A DNA stretch of 64,000 bases from Micrococcales bacterium (GTDB lineage Bacteria; Actinomycetota; Actinomycetes; Actinomycetales; Cellulomonadaceae), in the NCBI GenBank assembly GCA_009779195.1, contig WRET01000004.1:25468-89467 (forward strand), given 5' to 3'. The notes beneath the pieces were generated by a model. The model was not told the DNA's origin, ran no database searches, and was given only the letters and a program-made list of their open reading frames with translations. A program made the position numbers and the translations under genes. Below are positions 17,628-25,759 of this stretch, piece by piece. Within the stretch, counting starts at the first letter, position 1. Each line of letters starts with the position of its first letter.

Positions 17628-18482
17628 ATGTCGCTGCGTTTGATGGCAGTCCACGCGCACCCCGACGACGAGGCGTCCAAAGGTGGTGCCACCTGCGCCA
17701 AGTACGCGGCGCAGGGTGTGGAGGTCCTCGTGGTCACGTGCACAGGCGGTGAGCGGGGCACAGTGCTCAACCCGCAGTTCACCGGGCCTGTCCCGACCAC
17801 GATGGCGCAGACCACCGCGCTGCGGCGCGACGAGATGGCGGCTGCGGCCGCGGCGTTAGGGGTGCGCCAGCAATGGCTGGGGTTCGTCGACTCGGGCCTG
17901 CCCGAAGGCGACCCGGTCCCGCCGCTGCCTCCTGGTTGTTTCGCGGCCGTCCCGCTGGAACAGGCGACGGCAGCCCTGGTCGAGGTGGTCCGCGAGTTCC
18001 GGCCCCATGTCATGACGACCTACGACCCGTCAGGCGGGTACCCGCACCCTGACCATGTGCGCACCCACGAGGTCGGGCTCGCGGCGTACCACGCCGCTGG
18101 TGACGGCGACCAGTTCGTCGAGGCCGGGCCGCCGTGGCAGGTGACCAAGCTCTACTACGACGTGACGTTCTCCAGCGAGCGGATCGGCGCCCTGCACACA
18201 GCCCTGACGGTTGCGGGCCTGGCTTCGCCGTTCGAGGGATGGCTCAGGCGTCCAAGGCCCCCAGCCACGACGCGGGTCGAGTGCGCTCCGTTCTTCGGCG
18301 CCCGGGACGCCGCCCTGCGGGCCCATGCCAGCCAGGTCGACCCAGCTGGTATCTTCTTCGCCATGCCCCGCGACCTCGAAGCCCAGGTGTGGCCGTACGA
18401 AGAGTTCGCGTTGGCCCGTTCGCACGTCATGACCACGACACCCGAGGACGACCTGTTCGCAGGGATAGGAGATGACCAATGA
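17628..18482 (+). CDS. mca: Mycothiol S-conjugate amidase
   Basis: This 284-residue zinc hydrolase cleaves mycothiol conjugates of toxins into a mercapturic acid, for export, and GlcN-inositol. The N-terminus has the LmbE-type zinc motif AHPDDEASKGG, and the third ligand is in the GGYPHPDHVRTHE segment. The TCTGGERGTVLNP loop and the C-terminal PWPYEEF-like region (VWPYEEFALARS) fit Mca rather than the deacetylase MshB. The start is the ATG at 17628 after AAGGAGACTGTGTTC; the GTG at 17622 is possible. It overlaps the amidase gene by 4 bases (ATGA). Confidence 0.92.
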   Translation: MSLRLMAVHAHPDDEASKGGATCAKYAAQGVEVLVVTCTGGERGTVLNPQFTGPVPTTMAQTTALRRDEMAAAAAALGVRQQWLGFVDSGLPEGDPVPPLPPGCFAAVPLEQATAALVEVVREFRPHVMTTYDPSGGYPHPDHVRTHEVGLAAYHAAGDGDQFVEAGPPWQVTKLYYDVTFSSERIGALHTALTVAGLASPFEGWLRRPRPPATTRVECAPFFGARDAALRAHASQVDPAGIFFAMPRDLEAQVWPYEEFALARSHVMTTTPEDDLFAGIGDDQ

Positions 18483-19312
18483 CCGCAGTGACGGTTGCCA
18501 ACCCCTCACCGCCAGTGCGGCCTGTCGTACGTGTCAGCGTTGCCCAGGTCGCCAGCACCGAGGACCACGAGGCCAACCGGCGCGCAGCCGTCGAGGCGAT
18601 CGCTGCCGCGGCAGCCTCGCACGCCGACCTGGTGGTGCTGCCCGAGTACTCGTCGGCGTTCACCCCGGCCGGGGTGGGCCTAGAGCTGGCCGAACCTGTG
18701 GACGGCCCGTTCGTCACGACGCTGCGCGAGCACGCGGCGAGCACCGGTGTCGCCGTGGTCGCCGGTACTGCGCTGCCTGGGGCGGGGCGGGCCTCGAACG
18801 TCATCGTCGCGGTGGACGCCCACGGCGACCTGGTCGGCCAGTACCACAAGGTGCACCTGTACGACGCGTTCGGCTCCCGCGAGTCCGACCACCTCGAACC
18901 CGGCCCGGCAGACGCCCCGCCGCTGGTCTTCGACGTGCACGGCCTGCGGTTCGGCGTCATGACCTGCTACGACCTGCGTTTTCCTGAGTCAGCGCGGCGG
19001 TTGGTCGATGCTGGCGCCCAGGTGCTGCTCGTCCCTGCTGCGTGGGCGTCCGGCCCGCTCAAGGTCGAGCACTTCACGACGTTGGCGACTGCGCGGGCCA
19101 TCGAGAACACCGCGATCGTCGTGGGGGTCGGGCTGGCCGGTCCTGGGGTGATCGGGCACTCGTTGGCCGTCGGCCCTGACGGGGTTGTCGGCGCGGCTCT
19201 GGACGGCGACCCCGGCTTCGCGACTGTCGACCTCGACCCCGAGCAGGTCACAGCGGTCCGCGGACGGAACCCGTCGTTGGCCAACCGTCGCTACCGCGTC
19301 GTGCCTGCCTGA
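18479..19312 (+). CDS. Carbon-nitrogen hydrolase (nitrilase superfamily)
   Basis: This 277-residue protein has all three nitrilase-superfamily catalytic residues: Glu in VVLPEYSSAF, Lys in QYHKVHLYDAF and Cys in MTCYDLRFPE. Those motifs resemble omega-amidase/NitFhit-type amidases. These enzymes hydrolyse amides such as alpha-ketoglutaramate or deaminated glutathione; the exact substrate cannot be told. Its start overlaps the stop of mca (ATGA), so it may act on thiol- or amide-containing breakdown products. Its 3' end overlaps the convergent DUF501 gene by 22 bases. Confidence 0.85.
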   Translation: MTAVTVANPSPPVRPVVRVSVAQVASTEDHEANRRAAVEAIAAAAASHADLVVLPEYSSAFTPAGVGLELAEPVDGPFVTTLREHAASTGVAVVAGTALPGAGRASNVIVAVDAHGDLVGQYHKVHLYDAFGSRESDHLEPGPADAPPLVFDVHGLRFGVMTCYDLRFPESARRLVDAGAQVLLVPAAWASGPLKVEHFTTLATARAIENTAIVVGVGLAGPGVIGHSLAVGPDGVVGAALDGDPGFATVDLDPEQVTAVRGRNPSLANRRYRVVPA

Positions 19313-19911
19313 GCCTGGTCTGCGAGAGCCTGGTCCGCTGTCTTGGCTGGGTGTGTCGGAGCCGGGTCCGCTGTCTTGGCTGGGTGTGCAGCCTGGTCCG
19401 CTGTTGGAGCCTTGTTGGCCGGGCAGCGGCAGCGGTCGGGGCTCCACGTGTCGGCGAGCATGGCCAGGACCTCGTCGCCGATGGGGTTGGTGCCCGGGCC
19501 TGCGGCCAGGGCGTGGGCCACCAGGACGTGCAGGCATTTGACCCGGGTGGGCATCCCTCCGGCCGAGACACCAGCGATCTCAGGGACGTCGCCCAGCTCG
19601 GCCCGGTCGGCGAGGTACGCCTCGTGGGCGCGCTGGTAGGCGGCGGCGAGGACCTGGTCGTCACCCAGGCGTCCTGTGAGCTCGCGCATGAGGCCACCGG
19701 CCTCCAGGGTGCTCACCGCGGCGACAGCCGGAGGGCAGGTCAGGTAGTACGTCGTGGGGAAGGGGGTGCCGTCGGGCAGGCGGGGGGCTGTGCGCACGAC
19801 CGTCGGGCGTCCGCACACGCAGCGTGCGGCGACGGCGACCATCGCGCGCGGGGGCCGTCCGAGCTGTGCGGTGACCGTCGCCACGTCGTGGTCCGGAACG
19901 CTCGACTCCAC
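19291..19911 (-). CDS. DUF501 family protein with repetitive tail
   Basis: This 206-residue protein belongs to DUF501: it has VTAQLGRPPRAM, a CVCGRPTVVRTAPRLPDGTPFPT core with a Cys pair, YYLTCPPAV, and GGMPTRVKCLHVLVAH. The conserved part ends near residue 160 (LADTWSPDRCRCPAN). The last 40 residues are a repetitive tail with two copies of HPAKTAD, encoded by duplicated DNA. Elsewhere in actinobacteria DUF501 sits between divIC and ppx; here it is in a different setting. The GTG start overlaps the TAG of the rhomboid gene by one base, so the two are coupled. Function is unknown. Confidence 0.8.
   Translation of the reverse strand: MESSVPDHDVATVTAQLGRPPRAMVAVAARCVCGRPTVVRTAPRLPDGTPFPTTYYLTCPPAVAAVSTLEAGGLMRELTGRLGDDQVLAAAYQRAHEAYLADRAELGDVPEIAGVSAGGMPTRVKCLHVLVAHALAAGPGTNPIGDEVLAMLADTWSPDRCRCPANKAPTADQAAHPAKTADPAPTHPAKTADQALADQAQAGTTR
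19332..19405 (-). repeat. Tandem repeat in the DUF501 tail
   Basis: On the plus strand the unit GGTCCGCTGTCTTGGCTGGG occurs twice and a partial third GGTCCGCTGTTGG follows. The repeat period is about 42 bases, in frame, and extends the protein tail. Confidence 0.65.
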
Positions 19912-20792
19912 TAGGCCATCAACCCGACCTTGAGGTACACCCCGACCACCACGCCGACGAGGATGAGCGCCACCGCCAGGCTCGCCGCGACGGAGATCTC
20001 CAGGCGGTGCTTACGTGGGGCGTAGGCGTAAGCCGCGCCCAGTGCCGCACCCGCGAGGAGCCCGCCCAGGTGCGCCTGCCAGGCGATGCCCTGGATGACG
20101 AACCCGAGGATGCCGTTGATGACCAGCACCCCGATGATGCCCTGCGCGCTGCGCCCGGTGCGTTTGAGCACGACGAGCACCGCCCCGAACAGCCCGAACA
20201 CCGCCCCTGACGCCCCGACGACCCCGACCATCCACCCGGACGCCACGTCGTCGTGGATGACTGGTGAGGTGACCCACGCGGCGACGACCATGGCCACTGA
20301 CCCGCTGAGCGCTGCGAGCAGGTACAGCGTGATGTAGCGGGCCCGTCCGAGGCTGGTCTCCAAGAAGGGGCCGACCATCCACAAGGCGAACATGTTGAAG
20401 GCGATGTGCAGCACGTTGGCGTGCAAGAACGCCGCGGTGACGAACCGCCACGGTTCGTCGACACCCAGGAGGGGCTCGAACTGGAACTGGTCCATGAACC
20501 CAGGGATCGTCAGCTCGCCCATGAAAGCGACAGCGCACAGCGAGATGATGGCCAGCGTGACGACCGGGCGTCCTGAGACCCGGCCTTCGCCGAACGTCGC
20601 CCGTGGTGCCACGGCCCGGTTGCTGGCGGACACGCAGTCCACGCACTGGATCCCTACCGGAGCCGGGCGTTGGCACGCCGGGCACACCGGCCGTGAGCAG
20701 CGTTGGCAGCGCACGTACGCCGGCTGGGTGGGGTGGCGTGGGCAGACCGGGACGTCAGTCGTGCCGGCGCTTTCCTGGGGTTGGTCGGACAC
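19911..20792 (-). CDS. Rhomboid family intramembrane serine protease with N-terminal zinc ribbon
   Basis: This 293-residue protein starts with a B-box-like zinc-binding segment (CPRHPTQPAYVRCQRCSRP then CPACQRP and CVDC). Its membrane part has rhomboid hallmarks: HANVLHIAFNMFALW in helix 2, the nucleophile Ser in VGASGAVFGLFGA, and the His of the catalytic dyad in AWQAHLGGLLAGAALG. Rhomboids cleave transmembrane segments inside the bilayer. The zinc ribbon probably binds a substrate or partner on the cytoplasmic side. It is followed by DUF501 and preceded, 6 bases away, by the cyclophilin gene, an order common in actinobacteria. Confidence 0.9.
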   Translation of the reverse strand: MSDQPQESAGTTDVPVCPRHPTQPAYVRCQRCSRPVCPACQRPAPVGIQCVDCVSASNRAVAPRATFGEGRVSGRPVVTLAIISLCAVAFMGELTIPGFMDQFQFEPLLGVDEPWRFVTAAFLHANVLHIAFNMFALWMVGPFLETSLGRARYITLYLLAALSGSVAMVVAAWVTSPVIHDDVASGWMVGVVGASGAVFGLFGAVLVVLKRTGRSAQGIIGVLVINGILGFVIQGIAWQAHLGGLLAGAALGAAYAYAPRKHRLEISVAASLAVALILVGVVVGVYLKVGLMA

Positions 20793-20798
20793 CTCAGG

Positions 20799-21305
20799 TC
20801 ACGGCTCGATGGTCACCGACTCGATGACCTGGTCGGTCACCGGGCGGTCACCGCGGCCGGTCGCGGTGGTGCCGATCGCGTCCACCACGGCCCGGGAGGC
20901 GGCGTCGGCCACCTCGCCGAAGATCGTGTGCTTGCCGTTCAGGTGCGGGGTCGGGCACAAAGTGATGAAGAACTGCGACCCGTTGGTGCTGGGGCCTGCG
21001 TTGGCCATCGCCAGCAGGTACGGACGGTCGAAAGCCAGCTCGGGGTGGAACTCGTCGCCGAAGGTGTAGCCAGGCCCGCCGCGGCCCGTGCCCTCCGGGT
21101 CACCGCCCTGGATCATGAAACCGCTGATCACCCGGTGGAAAATCACCCCGTTGTACAGAGGGCCGGTGCCCGGGGCGCCCGCGGGGTCGCGCCAGGGTTT
21201 GGTCCCGTCCGCCAGACCGGCGAAGTTGGCGACGGTGGTCGGGGCGTGGTGGGGGAACAGCTCGAGGCGGATGTCGCCTGCGGAGGTGTGGAGGGTTGCG
21301 AACAT
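20799..21305 (-). CDS. Cyclophilin-type peptidyl-prolyl cis-trans isomerase
   Basis: This 168-residue cytoplasmic cyclophilin catalyses proline isomerisation during folding. Family residues are present: YNGVIFHRVISGFMIQGGDP, TNGSQFFITL and HLNGKHTIFGEV. There is no signal peptide. I chose the ATG at 21305; the ORF prefix is not conserved. It is the first gene of a likely operon with rhomboid and DUF501. Confidence 0.95.
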   Translation of the reverse strand: MFATLHTSAGDIRLELFPHHAPTTVANFAGLADGTKPWRDPAGAPGTGPLYNGVIFHRVISGFMIQGGDPEGTGRGGPGYTFGDEFHPELAFDRPYLLAMANAGPSTNGSQFFITLCPTPHLNGKHTIFGEVADAASRAVVDAIGTTATGRGDRPVTDQVIESVTIEP

Positions 21306-21467
21306 GGTCTTCAGTCTTGCACGACATCTCACGCGCGTCCGCGCGCCCAGGGTGAGATAGCCGTGTGTTCGCTGCTGGCGGAGCCGCCAAAGACGTCAGG
21401 AACCTGCACCGAGCCTGGAAGGATGGCAGAGTGTGAAGTTACGGACTCACACGACCGGGGAGTGGAC

Positions 21468-22280
21468 ATGGGAATCGGCCCGCTGGCCAAGAAGCTCGAC
21501 GTCGACCGCGACCTGCTCAAGGAGCAGGCAGCACAGGCCGCGCTCGCAGCCCGGGGTGCTGCGGCGAACGCCTACGGCTGGACCACCCCCCGGGTCGAGG
21601 CGTTGGTGGAGTGGTTGACCCCACGTGTGGAGCACCTGTACGCCGAAGGTGTCAAGGCTGCGGCCCCGCAGGTCGAGAGGGCCGCAGGCAGGGCCGCGCC
21701 CGTGGTCGGCACCGCCCACGACAAGATCGTCGGTGACCTGCTGCCCAAGCTCGTGGCGGCGGTCAACTCCGCGGCCGACAGGGCCCAGGCGGCCGAGCTG
21801 GAGGCCGCACGGCTGGCCGAGGCCGCGCAGAAGAAGTCGCACACGGCCCGCAAGGTGCTCATCGGTGCTGCTCTGGTCGCTGGTGGGGCTGCCGCCGCGG
21901 CTTTGTGGGCCCGTTCGCGCAACCAGGTCGACCCGTGGGCCGAGCCGTGGGAACCGACCGACAAAGCCGGTCTGGAAGACAAGGTCGGCGACGCTGCCGA
22001 CGCCGTCGGCGAAGCCGCGGGCAGCGCTGTGGCCAAGAGCCGCGAAGCGACCCGCAAGGCTGGGGAGATCCTCGCCGAGGCGCGCGAAGAGATCAGCGAC
22101 AAGATCGAAGAGATCTCCGACAAGGCCAAGGACGCGACCAAGAAGGTCGCCCGGCGAGCCAAAGCCGAACCGGTCGCTGCCGACGACCAACCCGTCGTAC
22201 CTGACAACCCTGCGCCCCGGCCGTCGCCGCGCCCCAGGGCCAAACCGGCCGACAGCGGTGCACCCGACCCGGAACAGTGA
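21468..22280 (+). CDS. Hypothetical single-pass membrane protein with coiled-coil tail
   Basis: I do not recognise a characterised family. The 270-residue protein has an Ala-rich helical N-terminal half that begins IGPLAKKLDVDRDLLKEQ, one membrane segment at about residues 128-145 (VLIGAALVAGGAAAAALW), then DPWAEPWEP and a charged helical stretch (EILAEAREEISDKIEEISDK). It ends in a Pro/Lys-rich tail. Similar proteins lie next to cyclophilin genes in other actinobacteria. The start is the ATG at 21468 with GGGGAG upstream; the much longer ORF (from 20703) runs over the antisense of the cyclophilin gene and is not real. Confidence 0.75.
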   Translation: MGIGPLAKKLDVDRDLLKEQAAQAALAARGAAANAYGWTTPRVEALVEWLTPRVEHLYAEGVKAAAPQVERAAGRAAPVVGTAHDKIVGDLLPKLVAAVNSAADRAQAAELEAARLAEAAQKKSHTARKVLIGAALVAGGAAAAALWARSRNQVDPWAEPWEPTDKAGLEDKVGDAADAVGEAAGSAVAKSREATRKAGEILAEAREEISDKIEEISDKAKDATKKVARRAKAEPVAADDQPVVPDNPAPRPSPRPRAKPADSGAPDPEQ

Positions 22281-22660
22281 CGTGCTGCACGCCGACCTGT
22301 AGACCCGGGTCCGGACCGCCCTGACCAACACGCTGGCGGTGGACGTCGCAGCGCCGATGGTCCCGTCGGGCACAGGTGGTCGCTGTATGCCCTGCTGCGG
22401 GCGTGCCGAACCTCGAAGGCCGTCCGGTGACCCGCGAGCCGATGGACGTGCACCCCCCGAAGTCCTCGGCAGGGGAGCCCGCGCCCGGTAGGCGGTTGCC
22501 CTGGTGGTACGAGCCCTGCGCGGGGCTCAACGGGCCGGTATTTGTGCCGATGAGCCAGGGGACACCCGATTGAGGCGTCGAACGGGCGAGCTTGCTCGCG
22601 CGGCTGAGCCGATTGGGCGGTGTTGACGAGCGGAGCGAACCCAACGATCCGAGGAGCGCG
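22281..22660. other. Intergenic region with possible gene remnant
   Basis: These 380 bases hold no convincing gene. A 65-codon ORF (22376-22573) contains a plausible-looking stretch, RRLPWWYEPCAGLNGPVF, but lacks a ribosome site and family resemblance. A hairpin GCGAGC-TT-GCTCGC lies at 22586-22599. The ribosome site GAGGAG of the next gene sits at the end. Confidence 0.4.
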
Positions 22661-24127
22661 ATGCCGGGCACGACCTGGGCACTCGTCGGGGTTGGTGCGG
22701 CCACCGTCGTGGTCGCCATCGCCATGGCGGTGCGACAGGTGCGGAACCGCGCGACCCCTCGGCTGTGGCGCGCCCTGGAGCTGGTGGGGCTGGCCGGGTG
22801 GACCGCGCTGGCAGTGGCTGTCCAGGTCGGTGGCTGGTGGTCCGCGACGTCCCTGGTCTTGGCTCCGGTCGCGCTCGCCGCTGTGGGGGTGTTCGGCTGG
22901 TCGCTGACACAAGCGGGGATGCAGCACTGGCTGCGGTGGAGCGTCGTGGTCCTCGTCGCCGCGGTGCCAGCAGCCGTCGCGGTCGTCGGGCAAGCACCAG
23001 CGTCGGCGGGCCTGGTCGTCACTGACGTCGCCGGGGAGCGGCGCGTCGGACCGCTGGTGTTGGTGGCGGTCATCTGGGTGGTGGTGGCCGTGTGCGGGGC
23101 CCTGGCGGTGGAGATCGTGGAGGCCGAACAAGCCGTCGGACCGTTGCGCCACGACGTGGTGTGGAACGTGGTGGTGCGTGTCGTCGGGATCCTCGGGGCG
23201 CTGGTGCTGGTCTTGCAGCCTGGCACGCTCTGGTTCGCCTGGCTGCCGGTCGCCCTGGTGGCCATAGGGCTGATCGCCGGGCGGTGGTCCGGTGACATGG
23301 TGCCGCTGCCTGCGGGAACCTCGTCGTTGCTGGACCTGGTCTCCGACGCGTTGGTCCTCGTGGGGCTGGACGGGACGGTGATCGACCACAACGTGCTCGG
23401 ACGGCACTGGCTGGTCTGCGACGACGACCCCCGTGCCCTCGACCCTGCCCTGGGCGCGGTCATGGGTGACGACGGTGAACGCAACGTGGTGCTGCGTGGT
23501 GCGGTGCTGCAGGTGCGCACCACGACAGTGCGCGACGGGAAGGCGCCGGTGGCGCGGGTGCTGTCGGTGCGCGACGTCACCGAGCTGCACCAGATGCGTA
23601 CCGAGCTGGCCGACCAGGTCGGTCGCGACGCCCTCACTGGTCTGCGCAACCGCCGCTACCTGGACCACCGTCTGTCTGTCCTCATCGACGACGCCCACCG
23701 CACCGGGCGCCCGCTGTCGATCGCCATGGTCGACCTGGACCACCTCAAAGACCTCAACGACCACTTCGGCCACCCCGCCGGGGACGAGGTCATCATCGCG
23801 GTGGCCCAGGTGCTGGCCGCCGGGGACGACCTGGCGGTGCGGGTCGGCGGTGACGAGTTCCTCGTGGTGCTCGACGACACCGATGCCGACACCGCTGAGC
23901 TGCGGGGCCAGCTGTGGCGTGTCGCCGTCGCTGCTCTGCCCCGGCCACAGGGCCAGACCCCGGTCACGCTGAGCATCGGCGTGGCCCAGCTCGCACCCGG
24001 GATGGACGCTCCCGGGCTGCTGTCCACCGCTGACGGTGCCCTGTACGCGGCGAAGGTCGCCGGGCGCAACCGGGTGCGGGTCGGACCGCTCAGCCCCCGC
24101 AGCGTCAGTGCGGGGGCGGTGCGATGA
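22661..24127 (+). CDS. Membrane diguanylate cyclase (7TM-like + PAS-like + GGDEF), first of pair
   Basis: This 488-residue protein has about seven hydrophobic helices (residues 5-210), a PAS-like segment (LDLVSDALVLVGLDGTVIDHN, about 225-300) and a GGDEF domain (about 325-480). The active-site loop is intact (VRVGGDEFLVV), and the FGHPAGDEVI and VDLDHLKDLNDHFGH motifs fit substrate and metal binding, so c-di-GMP synthesis is likely. The allosteric RxxD inhibition site is absent. The start is the ATG at 22661 after GAGGAG. It overlaps the next GGDEF gene by 4 bases (ATGA). Confidence 0.9.
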   Translation: MPGTTWALVGVGAATVVVAIAMAVRQVRNRATPRLWRALELVGLAGWTALAVAVQVGGWWSATSLVLAPVALAAVGVFGWSLTQAGMQHWLRWSVVVLVAAVPAAVAVVGQAPASAGLVVTDVAGERRVGPLVLVAVIWVVVAVCGALAVEIVEAEQAVGPLRHDVVWNVVVRVVGILGALVLVLQPGTLWFAWLPVALVAIGLIAGRWSGDMVPLPAGTSSLLDLVSDALVLVGLDGTVIDHNVLGRHWLVCDDDPRALDPALGAVMGDDGERNVVLRGAVLQVRTTTVRDGKAPVARVLSVRDVTELHQMRTELADQVGRDALTGLRNRRYLDHRLSVLIDDAHRTGRPLSIAMVDLDHLKDLNDHFGHPAGDEVIIAVAQVLAAGDDLAVRVGGDEFLVVLDDTDADTAELRGQLWRVAVAALPRPQGQTPVTLSIGVAQLAPGMDAPGLLSTADGALYAAKVAGRNRVRVGPLSPRSVSAGAVR

Positions 24128-25710
24128 GCGCTGTGCCGCAGGCCCTGGCTGTCGTCGCCGCAGTGGCGGCGCTGGGTGTCTTGGTGGCCACTGTGCGGCG
24201 GCTGCCGCGGTTGCTCGCCGTGCCGGTGGCTGTGTTCACGCTCGCTGCGGCAGGGTGGGCGCTGGCTGTGGCGCTGGTGCCTGACCAGCTGGTGATGTAC
24301 GTCGCCCAGACGCTGCTGGGGTGGTGCGCGATCTCCGTCCTGGTGTGGTTGGCCCTGCAGGTCAGCCGTTGGACGCACCTGGCCACACGTCGGCTGCTCG
24401 TCGTGGGTTGGCTGCCGCCGCTGGTGACTGTGACGGCGCTGGTGGTCCCGGCCACACGGAGGTTCGTCGTGGACGAGACCGAGACAGGCTCGGTCACAGA
24501 CAGTCCGCTGTTCGTCGTCACCTCCTCGGTGGGGGTGCTGGTGGTCGTCGTGGCCCTCGCGGTGCTGCTCGTCGTCGGGTCGGCGTCGACGCCGGCACAG
24601 CGTCGGCTGCTGCTGTGGGTGGTCGCCAGCTTCATGCCTGCCGGTGTGGCGTGGATGTCGTACGCCCTGGGCCACGGCTCGGCGGTGTGGACCCCTACGC
24701 TGCTGTGCGCGACGATGACGACCTGGCTGCTGCTGGGGGCACAGCACCCAGGGCTCGTCCAGCTGCCGATCACGGTGCCGCAGGTGCTGGCGGGGATCGG
24801 TGAGGGTGTCGTGGTGCTCACCGGGTCCGGCGAGGTCCTGCTGGCCAACGTGGCCGCGTGGGAGATGCTCGCCACCGGCCTTCGTCAGTGGAAGACCTAC
24901 GCCGACGCGCGGTTGGGCCCGGTCCCCGAGCCCGACACCGCCACGGAGGTGCGCACAGCCTCAGGGCGCGTGGTCGAGCTGATGGCCAACCGGCTGGACC
25001 AACCAGGCCGGGCGCCGACTGTCGTGGTCACGGCCCGTGACATCACCGAGCTGGCGCAGGCGAGCGTGCACCTGCAAGACGTGGCTTCGCGTGACGCGAT
25101 GACTGGTGCGCGCAACCGGCGGTTCTTGGAGTCGCGGCTGCCCGAGCTTGTCGAGCAGGCCCGCGGCCGGTTCCCGCTGTCGCTGATGATGCTGGACGTG
25201 GACCGGTTCAAGCACGTCAACGACACCTACGGCCACGCTATGGGCGACCGGGTGATCGTGGCGGTCGCTGACGAGGCGTGCGCGTCGTTGCCCGCCGGGG
25301 CCGAGCTGGTGCGTATGGGCGGCGACGAGTTCGCGGTCATGCTGCCGGGGATGGACCGGACGGCTGCGTCTAAGGCTGCCGAGCTGACCGCCGCACGCTG
25401 CGCCGAGCTGCAGTTCGCCACCCGGTCGGCCCCGCTGTCGGTCACGGTGAGTGTCGGGGTGCACGAGCTGACTGGCTCCATGGACGCCGCTGGTCTGCTC
25501 GACGCCGCCGACCAGGCCTTGTACGTCGTCAAACGTGCCAACAAAGCCTCGTTCGCTGTGCCCCACCAGCCCCCGCCGCCTGGAGACTCCAGGCCGATCC
25601 CCGTCGTCCCGTGGATCCCCCCAGCCCCGGGCTCACCTGAGCAGGTCCCCGGCTTTGGCAAGATCAACGAGAGCCGCCGCGACCGTCGGTACCGCGACCA
25701 CGGCCGCTAG
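24124..25710 (+). CDS. Membrane diguanylate cyclase (7TM-like + PAS-like + GGDEF), second of pair
   Basis: This 528-residue paralog of the preceding gene has about seven membrane helices (residues 5-225), a PAS-like domain (VLAGIGEGVVVLTGSGEVLLAN) and a C-terminal GGDEF domain with intact VRMGGDEFAVM and LDVDRFKHVNDTYGHAMGD. No RxxD inhibition site is visible. A Pro-rich tail of 45 residues follows. The 7TM region followed by PAS matches the sensor architecture of histidine-kinase-N-like 7TM proteins, so the ligand is probably external or in the membrane. It is coupled to the first cyclase and converges with the SpoIIE gene. Confidence 0.9.
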   Translation: MSAVPQALAVVAAVAALGVLVATVRRLPRLLAVPVAVFTLAAAGWALAVALVPDQLVMYVAQTLLGWCAISVLVWLALQVSRWTHLATRRLLVVGWLPPLVTVTALVVPATRRFVVDETETGSVTDSPLFVVTSSVGVLVVVVALAVLLVVGSASTPAQRRLLLWVVASFMPAGVAWMSYALGHGSAVWTPTLLCATMTTWLLLGAQHPGLVQLPITVPQVLAGIGEGVVVLTGSGEVLLANVAAWEMLATGLRQWKTYADARLGPVPEPDTATEVRTASGRVVELMANRLDQPGRAPTVVVTARDITELAQASVHLQDVASRDAMTGARNRRFLESRLPELVEQARGRFPLSLMMLDVDRFKHVNDTYGHAMGDRVIVAVADEACASLPAGAELVRMGGDEFAVMLPGMDRTAASKAAELTAARCAELQFATRSAPLSVTVSVGVHELTGSMDAAGLLDAADQALYVVKRANKASFAVPHQPPPPGDSRPIPVVPWIPPAPGSPEQVPGFGKINESRRDRRYRDHGR

Positions 25711-25759
25711 GCCGCTAGGCCGCTGGTCTGCGCACAGGCCTGTGCCGTCGTGCCTTGGG

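Noticed and set aside
20703-21467. N-terminal part of the 525-residue ORF
   Set aside because: It runs antisense to the cyclophilin gene; the real start is the ATG at 21468 with a ribosome site.
22376-22573. 65-residue ORF in the gap before the GGDEF pair
   Set aside because: No ribosome site and no recognisable family; kept only as a possible remnant in the intergenic note.
21572-23773. 733-residue minus-strand ORF
   Set aside because: Crosses two plus-strand genes and an intergenic region; low-complexity His/Gln composition.
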